DNA of 64,000 nt from Mesorhizobium loti (GTDB taxonomy: Bacteria > Pseudomonadota > Alphaproteobacteria > Rhizobiales > Rhizobiaceae). A program made the position numbers and the translations under genes. Every line of letters starts with the position of its first letter. Position 1 is the stretch's first letter. Below, one piece after another: positions 1 to 8,232 of the stretch. The notes beneath the pieces were generated by a model. The model was not told the origin of the DNA, searched no databases, and was given only the letters and a program-made list of their open reading frames with translations. Location: contig CP050294.1 in assembly GCA_014189435.1 (NCBI GenBank), positions 1 through 64,000 of the forward strand, in the 5' to 3' direction.

Positions 1-81
1 GATGTGGTGGACGGCCTCCGCTCCCGGCATCGCAATGTGCCAAAGTGTGGCTGTCGAAAATCACATGAGGGAGAGCCGTCC

Positions 82-346
82 ATGGAGAAGATTACCACAA
101 TTGGTCTGGATATCGCCAAGCACGTCTTTCAGATTCACGGTGTAGGCGCGTTGGGCGCAGTAGTCGTCCGCCGAAAGCTGCGTCGTGACGATGTAGCTGG
201 CTTCTTCAAGGCATTGCCGCCGTGCCTGATCGGAATCGAGGCGTGCGCGACCGGACACCACTGGGCTCGGGTCCTCATGGCGCTGGGTCACGAGGTTCGG
301 CTAATGCCGGCCTCCTACGTCAAGCCCTTTGTGAAGATATGCTCAC
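82..346 (+). pseudogene. IS110-family transposase, N-terminal fragment
   Basis: The reading frame from the ATG at 82 begins MEKITTIGLDIAKHVFQIHG, the typical N-terminus of IS110 transposases with the first catalytic Asp of the RuvC-like DEDD domain in GLDIAK. It continues through the conserved G-I-E-A-C and Y-V-K-P-F motifs and is then lost at about 346, where the DNA turns into a second IS110 copy in the opposite direction. Only about 88 of the usual 320-340 residues remain, so the C-terminal transposase_20 domain with the catalytic serine is missing. The upstream DNA (1-81) is probably the IS110 left end and is cut by the window edge. It cannot make an active enzyme. Confidence 0.85.
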
Positions 347-371
347 CTGACCATATCTTCACAAAGGGCTT
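322..371. repeat. 20-bp inverted repeat at the junction of two IS110 fragments
   Basis: Positions 322-341 and 352-371 are perfect reverse complements of 20 bp separated by a 10-nt spacer. Each arm encodes the conserved K-P-F-V-K-I stretch of an IS110 transposase. The palindrome is therefore the seam of two inverted IS copies and not a regulatory hairpin. Confidence 0.85.
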
Positions 372-566
372 CACGTATTGCGGCGCAATCAGGCGCACGT
401 TGTGGCCCAGTTTGCCGATCTCACGCGCCCAATAATGCGCACCACCACACGCTTCCATAGCGACAATACATGGCGATTGCCCGGCGAAAAATTCAAGGAG
501 TTTGTTCCGGCGAAGCTGTTTGCGCAAAACAACCGCGCCAGATGCATCAGCCCCTAACTTCCATTG
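352..566 (-). pseudogene. IS110-family transposase, second N-terminal fragment (inverted)
   Basis: On the minus strand the frame reads G-A-D-A-S-G-A-V-V, then RKQLRRNKLLEFFAGQSPC, MEACGGAHYWAREIG and Q-Y-V-K-P-F-V-K-I. This is the same region of an IS110 transposase as the plus-strand fragment but a different subtype, closer to the IS1111-type copies at 16.3 and 33.5 kb than to its neighbour. Its start is lost at about 566, next to the IS6 terminal repeat at 575, and its C-terminal part is lost at the inverted seam. It is a non-functional remnant. Confidence 0.8.
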
Positions 567-574
567 CGGACGCC

Positions 575-1382
575 GGCGCTGTCACATTGTTTGAAGCGTG
601 GACGCGCGGAAGCCCACAGCTGTTTTCAGGCAATCTGCAACGCCTCGGCCTTCCATTCTGCCATGGCATTGAGGCGGTGAGTTCGGATCTGCGTGGCGGA
701 CCTGTTTGAGCGGGAGGGGACAAAGAGATTGCGTATGGCGGAGAAGACGGAGACGAAATGCTGAAGGGAGCCAATGCTGCGGAAGCCTTGCCGAATTCGC
801 TCCCGCTTTCGAAACGGCAGGTGAGAGTTCTCCGCCCGGTTGTTGAGGCCCTTGTGCGACCGGTGCTCGATATCGGGCATGACCTGACGTCTTGCCGCTG
901 AATAGGAGCGCAGCTTATCGGTGACGATACGCTTCGGCGACAGGCCTTGCTTCTTCAGCAGACGAATGAGCAGACGCCTGGCCGCCTTGGTATTGCGGCG
1001 GGTCTGCACGATCTCATCCAGCACATAGCCGTCCTGGTCGACGGCGCGCCACAGCCAGCACCGCCTGCCGTTGATGCGCACGGCTACCTCATCAAGATGC
1101 CAGACATCGTCTTTCGATGGCGCCTTGCGGCGCAGGCGACGTGCATAATCGGGACTGTGCTTCTTTCCCCAGCGGCGGATGGTCTCGTAGGAGACGACGA
1201 TCCCCCGCTCCAGCAGCATTTCTTCAACATCGCGCAGGCTCAGCCCGAACCGGTAATAAAGCCAGACGGCATGAGCAACGATTTCGATCGGGAAGCGATG
1301 GTTCTTGTAGGTGGCGCATGCTTCGACCATGCCAACCTGACTTATCGTCAAACCGTTAAGCCAAAATCAATGTGACAGCACC
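575..1382 (-). mobile_element. IS6-family insertion sequence (808 bp), apparently intact
   Basis: The element is bounded by terminal inverted repeats GGCGCTGTCACATTG (575-589) and its mate at 1368-1382 (GGTGCTGTCACATTG when inverted; 14 of 15 match). It contains a single full-length transposase gene on the minus strand. The 8 bp flanking each end differ, so no target duplication is present. That suggests the flanks were rearranged by replicative transposition or IS-IS recombination, as the IS110 fragment on one side and the IS6 remnant on the other also indicate. The size equals the copy at 51681-52488. Confidence 0.9.
626..1330 (-). CDS. IS6-family DDE transposase
   Basis: The 234-aa product from the ATG at 1330 begins M-V-E-A-C-A-T-Y-K-N-H-R-F-P and matches IS6 (IS26-like) transposases in length and order. 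It has a short HTH segment (SYETIRRWGKKH) and then a DDE catalytic core with D in WHLDEVAVRINGRR, D in IVTDKLRSYSAA and E in NNRAENSH. A TTG at 1351 could extend it by seven residues, but the ATG gives the same length as the sister copy at 51733-52437. No frameshift is seen, so this is one of the few IS6 copies here that could still be active and mobilise the truncated copies. Confidence 0.92.
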   Translation of the reverse strand: MVEACATYKNHRFPIEIVAHAVWLYYRFGLSLRDVEEMLLERGIVVSYETIRRWGKKHSPDYARRLRRKAPSKDDVWHLDEVAVRINGRRCWLWRAVDQDGYVLDEIVQTRRNTKAARRLLIRLLKKQGLSPKRIVTDKLRSYSAARRQVMPDIEHRSHKGLNNRAENSHLPFRKRERIRQGFRSIGSLQHFVSVFSAIRNLFVPSRSNRSATQIRTHRLNAMAEWKAEALQIA

Positions 1383-1786
1383 CCTTGGCATTGCGACGGC
1401 TTTGCACCAACACGTCGAGAACAAACCCGTCCTGATCAACGGCGCGCCAAAGCCAGTGTTTCTTTCCACCGATGGTGATGACAACCTCATCGAGAATGCC
1501 ATTTGTCGCCGAGCTTGCCGGCCGATCGCTTCCGGATATCATTGGCAAAGTGTCTGCCAAATTTCTCAGCCCAAAGTCGCACGGTCTGGTGAGAGACGAT
1601 GACGCCACGAGCTGCCAGCATATCCTCGACCATCCGCAGGCTGAGCGGAAACCGGAAATAGAGCCAAACGGCATGGGCAATCACCTGCGCCGGAAATCGG
1701 TGGCGACGATAAAGAGGATCACGGGAAATCTGGTCATGCCGCCAGATCCCACATTTTGATCGATGCCCGGTTAACGTTACGGTGCC
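1383..1786 (-). pseudogene. IS6-family transposase, truncated and frameshifted (group B)
   Basis: The minus strand carries the N-terminal half of an IS6 transposase (RDPLYRRHRFPAQVIAHAVW, SHQTVRLWAEKFGRHF, K-L-G-D-K-W-H). An extra base in the codon after K-W-H shifts the frame to ILDEVVITIGGKKHWLWRA. The element keeps its outer repeat (GGCACCGTAACGTTAAC, read inward from 1786). Its C-terminal half is removed at 1382, where the intact group-A IS6 copy begins. It is nearly identical to 49050-49438, which carries a different frameshift in the same region. Confidence 0.85.
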
Positions 1787-2409
1787 CGCCCTACGCATAG
1801 CTAAAAGCGCTCTGCAGGGTAAGCAAACTTTCCTGTGTCGGATGCTGAGCAAGAATGTCGGAAGCCCGACCAAAAGAGACGAGGACCGGGCCGCCGGTGC
1901 GGAGAAGTGGTGCAGCGTATACGGCATGCAAATTCGGCACGCATTTTGCTTCGACTATTCTGTTCACGGCGGGCGGCAATGGCAGATTTCCGATTGGCCT
2001 GCAGAGCGGTTCGAGTCGAAGCCCCTCGTGCGGCAGCAAGACAGGCTTGGTCGCCGGATAGAGTCAGCGGCGGTGAGGACAACATGGTGGAGAGATATTC
2101 TGATGCGGAAGTCCGTGCGATTCCGGGCCGCGATGCGTCGCGCTGCGGAAACGATCGCCCACGTGACGGTCAGCGCGAGCAAAAATCGCAGGGGCTTGAC
2201 GGCCATCCCTTTTTGCAGTGCGTCGGATGTCCGCCGGCGCTTTCTTATGTGTGAACAAGCTCACAGCGCTTCACGACATCCCACCGGAACGCAAGAGGCG
2301 AGCAAGTACCCGTCCTTGTGTATTGGCGTCCTCTCAATACCGAACCGACGGATTAACACTAGCGCTTAACTTGATGAAGGTCTTGTCATTACAAGCTTAA
2401 AGGTGCGTG
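1787..2409. other. Region without a recognisable gene
   Basis: No convincing gene is seen. On the minus strand, short frames at 2206-1964 (MAVKPLRFLLALTVTWAIVS, signal-peptide-like) and 2039-1791 (GPVLVSFGRASDILAQHPTQ) would join into a secreted protein only with at least one frameshift. This may be a decayed exported-protein gene upstream of the IS6 end. The last 60 bases before 2410 are AT-rich and probably hold the promoter of the sugar operon. Confidence 0.35.
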
Positions 2410-3882
2410 ATGTCGAACCATTTAGTAATTGTCGGATTCGGTCCCGTCTCTGGGTACAAGTATTCTCGGTGCATTCACGCTGCGATAAATTCAGGGATGA
2501 TCATTGGGTATTCCGTCGTCGATCTGGAGTCGCAACGGGAAACCGTTCTTCAAAGGTTGGCCGGCCTGCCCGCCCAGCCAACGCATACGGTATTTGTTCC
2601 CGACGGCGCCGTGCGGGATGACCCTGGGGCCGGCATCGGCTGGGCTGCTCCGTTTCTCGAAGAACGAAACAACGAAAGCGCCGGTACGCTGAAAGTCGTT
2701 ATTGCAACGGAGCCCCAGGCCCATGAAAGTTATTTACGTCATTGCATATTAGCGAGCTACGATACGCTAACAACGAAACCGCTTTTGATACCCATGTGTG
2801 ACGGGGTCTTCGATGGCAGCTCTATCTACCAACGCACAAAGGATCTAATTGCATACGGTGAAGGCGGAACTGGGCACCACAGTCTTATTGTTTTGGACCG
2901 CCACCACGACGTTTATGAAAAGAGATTTCGTTCGCAACTTGGGATAATGATGGAGAAACTAAACGCTCCCATCACTTCGATCAATTTCAAAACCGCGTCA
3001 GGTGTCTGGAATTTGCCCTACGAGTACGCTTTGCGAGAAGATCATCCTTATAAATATGGTTATGGCATGCTCATGCATGGAGCCTACCATTACGTGGATC
3101 TCGTAACTCGTCTCTTACAGATGAATCGACGCATATACCCGCACGATGAGCTCGTTTTGCGCATTTCTGGATATTCCGCTTTTCCAGAGGATCAGGGAAA
3201 ACGAGTGCCTACCAGGCTCATGGAACCATTGCACGGATATTCTGGACATATGGCGGAATTCAATCCGGCCTTCCGATATGGCGAGACAGACGTAGTGGCG
3301 ACTTTCGCGTTGACTTTCCGGCAATGCAACACCGTGCTCTGCCTGGGCACCATCGCACTAGAGCAGACAACACCAAGCATGCGATCTTGGGGAGACTTCC
3401 CTCATATCCCGTACAATATCAATGGGAGATTGCATTGTACCGATGTTGACGTCCGGCTCGGAACACTTTTCTCGATGAATGGGCATGTTGTCAAAATACC
3501 AATCTCCTCCAGGAAGGACCAATCGGATCTCAGGGGAAAAAATATCGGTGTCATCACTTCCCGTTCCAATGCACTGGTAACTGGCACACAGGATTTCCTA
3601 ACCGAAGAACGCGTCACCGCTCCTTATGGGAACTCATTCTCGTACGCAGCTGAATCCGCGCTCTTTCAAGACTGGGTCGAAGGAAACAAGACCCATAGCG
3701 AGCTTGACTCCCATTTGGCCACAGCAGCAGTAATGGACGCCCTTGCGCGAGTGATACACAACAACAGCGAGCAGACCGTGATTGACTTTAATTTCGCCGA
3801 GCCGGATTGGCCCCCCACGACATATATTTCGGATGCGATCGTCCCCGAGGACAAAGTCATGCAGTTTGCCGCATACCGATAG
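2410..3882 (+). CDS. Gfo/Idh/MocA-like NAD(P)-dependent oxidoreductase
   Basis: The 490-aa product starts at the ATG at 2410, with AAAGG about six bases upstream; a GTG sits one codon earlier. The N-terminus HLVIVGFGPVSGYKYSR looks like a Rossmann nucleotide-binding beta-alpha turn. The middle has SYDTLTTKPLLIPM, resembling the E-K-P motif of the family, and H-G-A-Y-H-Y-V-D-L-V, resembling its G-G-x-H-x-x-D substrate-site helix. These point to a sugar or cyclitol dehydrogenase, although the protein is longer than the usual 330-390 residues and divergent. It is the first gene of a five-gene operon with a glycosyltransferase and sugar-modifying enzymes. The substrate is unknown, and the family assignment is moderate because it rests on motif resemblance alone. 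Confidence 0.6.
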   Translation: MSNHLVIVGFGPVSGYKYSRCIHAAINSGMIIGYSVVDLESQRETVLQRLAGLPAQPTHTVFVPDGAVRDDPGAGIGWAAPFLEERNNESAGTLKVVIATEPQAHESYLRHCILASYDTLTTKPLLIPMCDGVFDGSSIYQRTKDLIAYGEGGTGHHSLIVLDRHHDVYEKRFRSQLGIMMEKLNAPITSINFKTASGVWNLPYEYALREDHPYKYGYGMLMHGAYHYVDLVTRLLQMNRRIYPHDELVLRISGYSAFPEDQGKRVPTRLMEPLHGYSGHMAEFNPAFRYGETDVVATFALTFRQCNTVLCLGTIALEQTTPSMRSWGDFPHIPYNINGRLHCTDVDVRLGTLFSMNGHVVKIPISSRKDQSDLRGKNIGVITSRSNALVTGTQDFLTEERVTAPYGNSFSYAAESALFQDWVEGNKTHSELDSHLATAAVMDALARVIHNNSEQTVIDFNFAEPDWPPTTYISDAIVPEDKVMQFAAYR

Positions 3883-3911
3883 CCTCACTTGGGACGTGTG
3901 AGGGCTATTCG

Positions 3912-4937
3912 ATGCGTAGCGCCTATGGCGTCATCTCCAGATGGGTCAATTCTTCCGTTAGCACACCTGCGACCGCAACGGACCGTATAAAAAAGATTGG
4001 AGTTGGCATGCTTGTTACAAGTTCCGACAACGGAATCTCAATTGCGGTGGCGTGTTACAATAGTGGCGCTTATCTGGCCGAGTGTGTTTCATCAATTCTT
4101 CATCAGCCATATCGAATTCCGTACGAGGTGATCATTGTCAACGACGGAAGCGACGATCCAACGACCCTAAGAATTCTAAGCGGATACGAGAAGCATGAAT
4201 TCGTGCGCGTGATCCATCACGACCGGAATATGGGCCTCCCGACGGCACGCAATACAGGTTTGTTCTCCGCTCGCTATGCCTACGTGATGTTTGTCGACGG
4301 GGACGATTGCATTAATACGAATGCGGAGGTGCTGAAGAAAGGGTCGTATCTGGACCGTGCTGTGAATGCGCTGAAGTCCAATTCCAGCCTTGCATTTGCG
4401 CATTGTGCAACCCTCATGATCGGGGACTGTGGTGGCTTCACGAGTTCAGCCTATCCGCTGACAGAGGCACTAGTGGCAGCAAAGCATCATGTTTCATCAT
4501 CGATCGTTTTTCGTCGAAATGATGCTGTCGCGTTCGGCGGTTTCGACCCAAAAGTGGTAAAGTGGACCGATTGGTCGTTCGGTGCGTCATTGCTGTCATA
4601 CAGGATTGGCAATGATCAGGCGAACAAGATCGTGTATTTCTCTGGTCCATATTATTTGTATCGCACGTACACAGATCCACACCGGCTTTCCCAGCAGCCG
4701 ATCTCCGAGTCGGAGATGGTTCGAGTGACAGTCGAAATCTGTCGGCCGCTGTTCGATAAGTACTATCCAGATGTCAATGAGGGCGACATTGCGGAGGCTG
4801 TTATGGCAAAAAAACCAACGCTGCTTGACTGTCTCACACACATTGCGAAGTCGGATTTGATCCGCGCAAGGCAATTCATCCGCGATCGCGATTTGCACTG
4901 TTTGACAGGGACTCGAAGCGTCGCGTTGGCGCCGTAA
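3912..4937 (+). CDS. Family 2 glycosyltransferase (GT-A fold)
   Basis: Translation from the ATG at 3912 (GAGGG about seven bases upstream) gives 341 aa; a weaker internal start is possible at M-L-V-T-S-S-D. GT2 hallmarks are visible: ISIAVACYNSGAYLAECVSS, then VIIVNDGSDD for nucleotide-sugar binding, RNMGLPTARNTGL, and a metal-binding D-x-D motif in MFVDGDDC at about residues 126-132. There are no membrane segments, so a cytosolic or membrane-associated enzyme is expected, transferring a nucleotide-activated sugar to an unknown acceptor. The gene lies 29 bp after the oxidoreductase and 18 bp before the FAD enzyme, consistent with co-transcription. Confidence 0.88.
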   Translation: MRSAYGVISRWVNSSVSTPATATDRIKKIGVGMLVTSSDNGISIAVACYNSGAYLAECVSSILHQPYRIPYEVIIVNDGSDDPTTLRILSGYEKHEFVRVIHHDRNMGLPTARNTGLFSARYAYVMFVDGDDCINTNAEVLKKGSYLDRAVNALKSNSSLAFAHCATLMIGDCGGFTSSAYPLTEALVAAKHHVSSSIVFRRNDAVAFGGFDPKVVKWTDWSFGASLLSYRIGNDQANKIVYFSGPYYLYRTYTDPHRLSQQPISESEMVRVTVEICRPLFDKYYPDVNEGDIAEAVMAKKPTLLDCLTHIAKSDLIRARQFIRDRDLHCLTGTRSVALAP

Positions 4938-4955
4938 GCGAAGCGAGCAAGAAAA

Positions 4956-6017
4956 ATGGCAAGGGTCGCAGTCGTCGGCGGTGGGATTTTTGGCTCAACC
5001 GTTGCACTCTACGCTGCACGCAATGGGCATAACGTTGTTCTCATTGAATCGAGGCATAATTTGTTGGAAGCGGCGTCGGCAATCAATCAATACAGATTGC
5101 ACAAAGGCTACCACTATCCACGAAGCGTCGAAACTGCGAAAGCGGCGGCACGGGCGTATTCGTCGTTTGTCCGCGAGTATGCTGCTGCACTCGTTGAGCG
5201 CGACTGCCACTATTATGCAATTGCAAAAGAAAACAGTTTGACCACGGATCAGCAATATGAGGCATTTTGCCAAGTCGTTGGCCTGTCGTATAAACGCAAC
5301 AGGGACAATCCCCTCCTAAATATGTCTAACATAGCGGCCGTGTATCTGGCTTGGGAGGCGCGTTATGACCCAGTACTTCTGCGGGATCTCATCTATCGAA
5401 AACTACGAACCGCCGGGGTGCAGCTGGCACTTGGCAGTGCCGTCGATCACGATATTCGCAACGACTACGACATCGTGGTTGTTGCTGCCTATGCAAAGAA
5501 TAATGAATTGTGCGTACACTTTGATGTTCCAACGTGCCTCTATCAGTACGAAATATGTGAGAAACCCGTTGTGCGATTACCAGCGATGTTCGCCCGTCAG
5601 AGCATCGTGGTATTGGACGGGCCCTTCATGTGCCTGGACCCGTTCGCCAACACGGGCTTGCACGTATTGGGAAACGTGACCCATGGCATACATCACTCAA
5701 ACATAGGCTATGCCGCAGCGGTTCCTCCGTTACTGGAGCCGCTACTGAACCGTGGTGTCGTGTCCACCCCAGACGTGACAAATTTTGCGCGCTTTATCAG
5801 TTCTGGAACCCCCTACATTCCCGGCTTGGCCGAAGCAGAACATGTTGGGTCCATGTACACTATTCGTACCGTACTTCCGCATCGAGACTCGGACGATGCG
5901 CGGCCGACGGCTGTGGACAAAGTTGCCGACAATGTGCTGCGGGTGTTTTCTGGCAAGATTGTCAACTGCGTTGATGCGGCGAACACAGTCGTTGGGCTTA
6001 TCGCTGGGAAGCACTGA
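4956..6017 (+). CDS. FAD-dependent oxidoreductase (DAO family)
   Basis: The 353-aa protein opens with MARVAVVGGGIFGSTVALYA, a textbook G-x-G-x-x-G dinucleotide-binding motif, followed by the acidic end of beta-2 in VVLIESRHNLLEAAS. The layout matches D-amino-acid-oxidase or glycine-oxidase type flavoproteins, which oxidise amines or hydroxy acids. C-terminal motifs are divergent (VLRVFSGKIVNCVDAANTV). In this setting it may oxidise an amino sugar or a sugar alcohol, but the substrate cannot be read from sequence. It is the third gene of the operon and lies eight bases before the epimerase gene. Confidence 0.8.
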   Translation: MARVAVVGGGIFGSTVALYAARNGHNVVLIESRHNLLEAASAINQYRLHKGYHYPRSVETAKAAARAYSSFVREYAAALVERDCHYYAIAKENSLTTDQQYEAFCQVVGLSYKRNRDNPLLNMSNIAAVYLAWEARYDPVLLRDLIYRKLRTAGVQLALGSAVDHDIRNDYDIVVVAAYAKNNELCVHFDVPTCLYQYEICEKPVVRLPAMFARQSIVVLDGPFMCLDPFANTGLHVLGNVTHGIHHSNIGYAAAVPPLLEPLLNRGVVSTPDVTNFARFISSGTPYIPGLAEAEHVGSMYTIRTVLPHRDSDDARPTAVDKVADNVLRVFSGKIVNCVDAANTVVGLIAGKH

Positions 6018-6025
6018 GGGTCCCC

Positions 6026-6991
6026 ATGCGAGCGCTGATAGGTTGTACCGGCTTCGTGGGTCAAAATCTCCAGTCTACAATGGAGTTTGACAGACTGTAT
6101 AACTCCAGGAACATAGCGGAAATTCGGGGCGAGGCATTCGAGCTGATCGTCTGTTGTGGTGCACCGGCGGAGATGTGGCTGGCCAATAATTGGCCAGATG
6201 CCGATCGGTCAAATATCGCGGGTCTCATTGGCCACCTTAGGAGTTGCAGCTTTCGCGATCTTGTCCTCGTTTCAACCATAGCCGTTTTAACGAATCCCGC
6301 TGCAGGATACGACGAACGTACCGCTCGATACGGGTCAGAGTCGCCGTATGGTCAGAACAGGCGCTTCCTAGAGGAGGCACTTTCAGCAGGTCCGGGTAAT
6401 ATTCATATCGTTCGTCTTCCCGCTCTGTTCGGCCGCGGGCTGAAAAAGAACTTTCTATTCGACATTCTTAATCCAATTCCTTCATTTCTGAAGAGAAGTG
6501 CCTTCACTGCCTTGTGGGAGCACCAATCGAAGCCGATCTCAACCCTTCTTGATCACTATTTCATTTACGACGAGGGTCTTGAAATATACCGTTTCCGTCG
6601 AGCGAACGCTGACGCGGGAGACTGCCAGCGGCTCGTCGACGTGCTGCAGCAATCGCGTCTTACTGCAATTCATTTTACCAACAGCGGCAGCGTTTTCCAG
6701 TACTACGACCTCAATTCGCTGTCTGCCGACATCGAGCGCGTGCTGGCTGAGGGTATACCAGTCATGCATTTAACCTCCGAACCGATGGAGGCCACAGGCA
6801 TTCACCTCGCGTTAACGGGACGCCAGTTTGACAACCCCCTTCCGCGCATACATGTCGAAGACATGAGGACCCGTCATGGAGCGGCATGGGGCGTGGGCGG
6901 ATCGTATATCTATTCAGCTGATCAAACACTTAAAGCCCTCAGGAAGTTTTTCGCCGAGAGAGGACGGTTAAGTGAAGCTCGCAGTCTCTAA
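6026..6991 (+). CDS. NAD(P)-dependent epimerase/dehydratase (extended SDR-like)
   Basis: The 321-aa product starts MRALIGCTGFVGQNL, a G-x-x-G-x-x-G nucleotide-binding loop of extended short-chain dehydrogenases. It has LVLVSTIAVL (the beta-4 region with catalytic Ser/Thr) and E-S-P-Y-G-Q-N-R, where the catalytic Y-x-x-x-K has Asn-Arg in place of Tyr-x3-Lys. That substitution suggests altered or weak redox chemistry. The C-terminal half is not typical of nucleotide-sugar epimerases. The gene overlaps the next one by 20 bp, a strong sign of translational coupling. Confidence 0.72.
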   Translation: MRALIGCTGFVGQNLQSTMEFDRLYNSRNIAEIRGEAFELIVCCGAPAEMWLANNWPDADRSNIAGLIGHLRSCSFRDLVLVSTIAVLTNPAAGYDERTARYGSESPYGQNRRFLEEALSAGPGNIHIVRLPALFGRGLKKNFLFDILNPIPSFLKRSAFTALWEHQSKPISTLLDHYFIYDEGLEIYRFRRANADAGDCQRLVDVLQQSRLTAIHFTNSGSVFQYYDLNSLSADIERVLAEGIPVMHLTSEPMEATGIHLALTGRQFDNPLPRIHVEDMRTRHGAAWGVGGSYIYSADQTLKALRKFFAERGRLSEARSL

Positions 6992-7802
6992 TATCGCTTG
7001 GACCGCAATGCTAACTCTAGATGCCTACCGTATCCTCGCGGAGGCAAATATTGGCGGGTTAGAGATCGCCCCCGGTGTTCTATTTCCACAGTGCCAAAAT
7101 CCCCGCATTCCGGATAATGACACATTGGCTGCCGAGGTGGAGCGGATGCACGAATACGGATTGGCGCCGATATCTATGCAATCGCTGCTATTTGGAGCGA
7201 CGGATGCGCAGTTATTTGGATCGCCGCCTGCACGGGAGCAATTTATGAAAGCCATATTCGACGCAATCCGGCTTGCGGAGAGAATGGGCATTTCCAACTT
7301 GGTGCTCGGGTCACCCAAGAACCGGTCTATACCGCCTGCCCTTGAGCACTGCGAGGCATGGACATTAGCCGCAGAGGTCTTTTCTTTGTTGGGAGACTAT
7401 GCAAAGGAGCGCGGTTGCTGGATTGCTCTCGAGCCGCTACCGCCTGGATATGGAACGAACTTCCTAAATAATATTGAAGAAGCGCTGAATTTCATCAACT
7501 TCGTTGGAAATTCCGCGATCACTCTGAACTTCGACATCGGCGCGACGCGGTTGTCAAATACGCTCATGGAGGTCGAGGAAATGCTTTCCCATTCGCGAAG
7601 CCGTATCTCCCACATCCACATGAGCGAGCCGTACCTAGCGCCCGTTGGAAGCGACAAACAGGAAGTGCGAGACCGGTTCGAAATGCTCAGGCGGGCAGGC
7701 TGGAAAGGCTATGTTTCTATTGAAATGCGATGTAAAGCGATGGACATGGCTTTGGAGAATCTCCGCTGCGCTGTACTGAACTGCAGTCAGGCAATGACCT
7801 AA
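6972..7802 (+). CDS. Sugar phosphate isomerase/epimerase (xylose-isomerase-like TIM barrel)
   Basis: The GTG at 6972 gives a 276-aa protein (MKLAVSNIAWTAM, G-G-L-E-I-A-P-G, S-N-L-V-L-G-S-P-K-N-R, ALEPLPPGYGTNFLN, LNFDIGATRLS, ISHIHMSEPYLAPVG, YVSIEMRC). The spaced Glu, Asp, His and Glu at the ends of the strands are the metal-binding ligands of the AP-endonuclease-2/xylose-isomerase fold found in IolE/IolI-type isomerases and ketose 3-epimerases. It closes the operon. With the preceding oxidoreductase, flavoprotein and SDR it could interconvert keto-sugar or inositol-like intermediates that the GT2 enzyme then transfers. Confidence 0.82.
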   Translation: MKLAVSNIAWTAMLTLDAYRILAEANIGGLEIAPGVLFPQCQNPRIPDNDTLAAEVERMHEYGLAPISMQSLLFGATDAQLFGSPPAREQFMKAIFDAIRLAERMGISNLVLGSPKNRSIPPALEHCEAWTLAAEVFSLLGDYAKERGCWIALEPLPPGYGTNFLNNIEEALNFINFVGNSAITLNFDIGATRLSNTLMEVEEMLSHSRSRISHIHMSEPYLAPVGSDKQEVRDRFEMLRRAGWKGYVSIEMRCKAMDMALENLRCAVLNCSQAMT

Positions 7803-8232
7803 AAGGCTTCTCTGCTTGGGTTCGCCGAGGTCGACATCATCGGGGTGACAAAGCCAGGAGACGTCCAATCGGTGCTACGGCCTGACTATGTCCAGAACCC
7901 TCAAGGGCAACGAAAGGGGCAGGTTCAGAAGCAGCGTGTAGATCGTACGCGATCCCCAATAGGGCAGCCTTCGCCGTCGAACTGCACGCCGCATGCGCTC
8001 AGCACGACGTGACGGCCGCGCTGCCCCGGCCACTGCGCGATCTTCTTTCTGAGAGGTGGATGCAACACCCACGATCTTTTCAGAAAGGATGCGTCTTACG
8101 CGACCTCGTGTTTCACTCCCCGCCCGCGGCTTCGTTCAATCCACTTGGTCAACATAGCCTAATCGCGTACCAAGAACCCGTGCCCACAGTTGATGTCTCT
8201 AAAAATCACCAGAGAAGAAAATTAGCCCAAAA
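7803..8232. other. Intergenic region upstream of valS with a start-less open frame
   Basis: Directly after the TAA of the isomerase gene the same frame stays open without a start to a TGA at about 8011, reading protein-like text such as LGFAEVDIIGVTKPGDVQSV. This may be the tail of a lost gene. The rest (8012-8232) shows no gene. No T-box leader with specifier and antiterminator is recognisable before valS, and none is expected in a proteobacterium. Confidence 0.4.

Noticed and set aside
322..371. Hairpin as terminator or regulatory RNA
   Set aside because: Both arms are the same coding motif of two inverted IS110 copies, which explains the palindrome fully.
1787..2409. Secreted protein gene on the minus strand
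   Set aside because: It needs at least one frameshift to join the signal-peptide-like part to the rest, and no family match is apparent. It is recorded only as an unexplained region.
7803..8232. T-box or other leader controlling valS
   Set aside because: No specifier loop or antiterminator pattern is visible, and T-boxes are not expected in alphaproteobacteria.
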